Assembly (NCBI RefSeq): GCF_016865365.1
Contig: NZ_AP024469.1
Span: forward strand, 1,952,501 to 2,016,500
Direction of reading: 5' to 3'
From: Geobacter sp. SVR
GTDB taxonomy: Bacteria; Desulfobacterota; Desulfuromonadia; Geobacterales; Pseudopelobacteraceae
Length of the DNA: 64,000 nucleotides
Below the pieces are notes generated by a model. That model was given only the letters and a program-made list of their open reading frames with translations. It was not told where the DNA came from and searched no databases. The position numbers and the translations under genes are program-made. Shown here in pieces: positions 63,783 to 64,000 of this stretch. Each line of letters opens with the position of its first letter. Within the stretch, counting starts at the first letter, position 1.

Positions 63783-64000
63783 TCAGTTCCCCTTTTCCGA
63801 TCCGTTCTCCACCTTTTCCCCCGGTTCCTTGCCCTCTTTTGAGCTGTGTTCCACCACCGCATTTATCTCGGCACCCACAAGGATGATGAAGCTGCTCAGA
63901 AAGAGCCATAAAAGCAGCACAATCACCGCTCCGATGCTGCCGTAGGTCTTGTCGTACGATCCGAAGTTGTTGATGTAGAAAGAAAAGGCCAGTGAGCCTA
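63783..64000 (-). CDS. YihY/RNase BN-like membrane protein, C-terminal part
   Basis: Only the last 72 codons lie in the window; the gene continues beyond the end. The visible part has FYINNFGSYDKTYGSIG, a membrane helix (AVIVLLLWLFLSSFIILVG), AEINAVVEH and a charged tail ending EKGN. This is the conserved C-terminal helix of the YihY family of inner-membrane proteins. Function of the family is uncertain; the old RNase BN name is misleading. Confidence 0.85.
   Translation of the reverse strand, partial: GSLAFSFYINNFGSYDKTYGSIGAVIVLLLWLFLSSFIILVGAEINAVVEHSSKEGKEPGEKVENGSEKGN

Overview
The window looks like chromosome of a Geobacter/Pelobacter-type bacterium (Desulfuromonadota). This is an inference from gene content: a periplasmic c7-type triheme cytochrome, chemoreceptors carrying c-type haem motifs, bacteriohemerythrin, a gap-pgk-tpiA-secG run, LigD/Ku end joining, and high-GC coding sequence. 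No species assignment is possible from the sequence alone.

Layout. 1-1480 holds the 3' part of a 23S rRNA and a complete 5S rRNA. After them lies a tandem Cache-like sensor gene (1682-3784), followed by a decayed second copy of the 5S 3' half and rrn terminator (3800-3937). 4197-9511 is a sensory-redox module: a LytS-type kinase, a LytTR regulator, a three-repeat operator and promoter, a Tat-exported FMN alpha-hydroxy-acid oxidoreductase, a triheme cytochrome, a PstS-like binding protein and a private TatA. 9781-14148 encodes a MacAB-like efflux pump. 14264-15974 holds DUF488, an acyl-CoA thioesterase and a small membrane protein.

15987-28735 is a long minus-strand sensory island: PilZ, CheX-like, CheY, CheW, two damaged chemoreceptor genes (one frameshift, one amber codon), a free periplasmic Cache protein, hemerythrin, an EAL-HDOD protein, two degenerate receivers, and a NarX/NarL-type pair. 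28971-34925 is an exopolysaccharide chain-length/export cluster (HAD, PAP2, VanZ, Wzz, Wza) without glycosyltransferases.

35245-38745 is gap-pgk-tpiA-secG, followed by tRNA-Leu(GAG). 39021-41732 holds small proteins, a PagL-like lipid A deacylase and a DUF2959 lipoprotein. 41773-50801 is a translationally coupled trehalose-from-glycogen operon (treZ, a GH57/DUF3536 protein, treY, a DUF748 protein), with a NarL-type regulator upstream.

51826-55455 holds a small protein, a REC-PAS histidine kinase and a haem-motif chemoreceptor. 55688-59031 is ligD-ku. 59231-64000 carries stress-type genes (Csp-like copper protein, rhodanese fold without the catalytic Cys, DUF1328, ferritin-like DUF2383, DUF922 protease), three tandem Gly/Ser/Thr-rich secreted proteins (one with a 51-bp in-frame repeat), and the end of a YihY-type membrane protein.

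The best candidate for an undescribed system is 6720-9511: an extracytoplasmic flavoenzyme-cytochrome unit that brings its own Tat component and sits behind a LytTR operator next to a LytS-type sensor.
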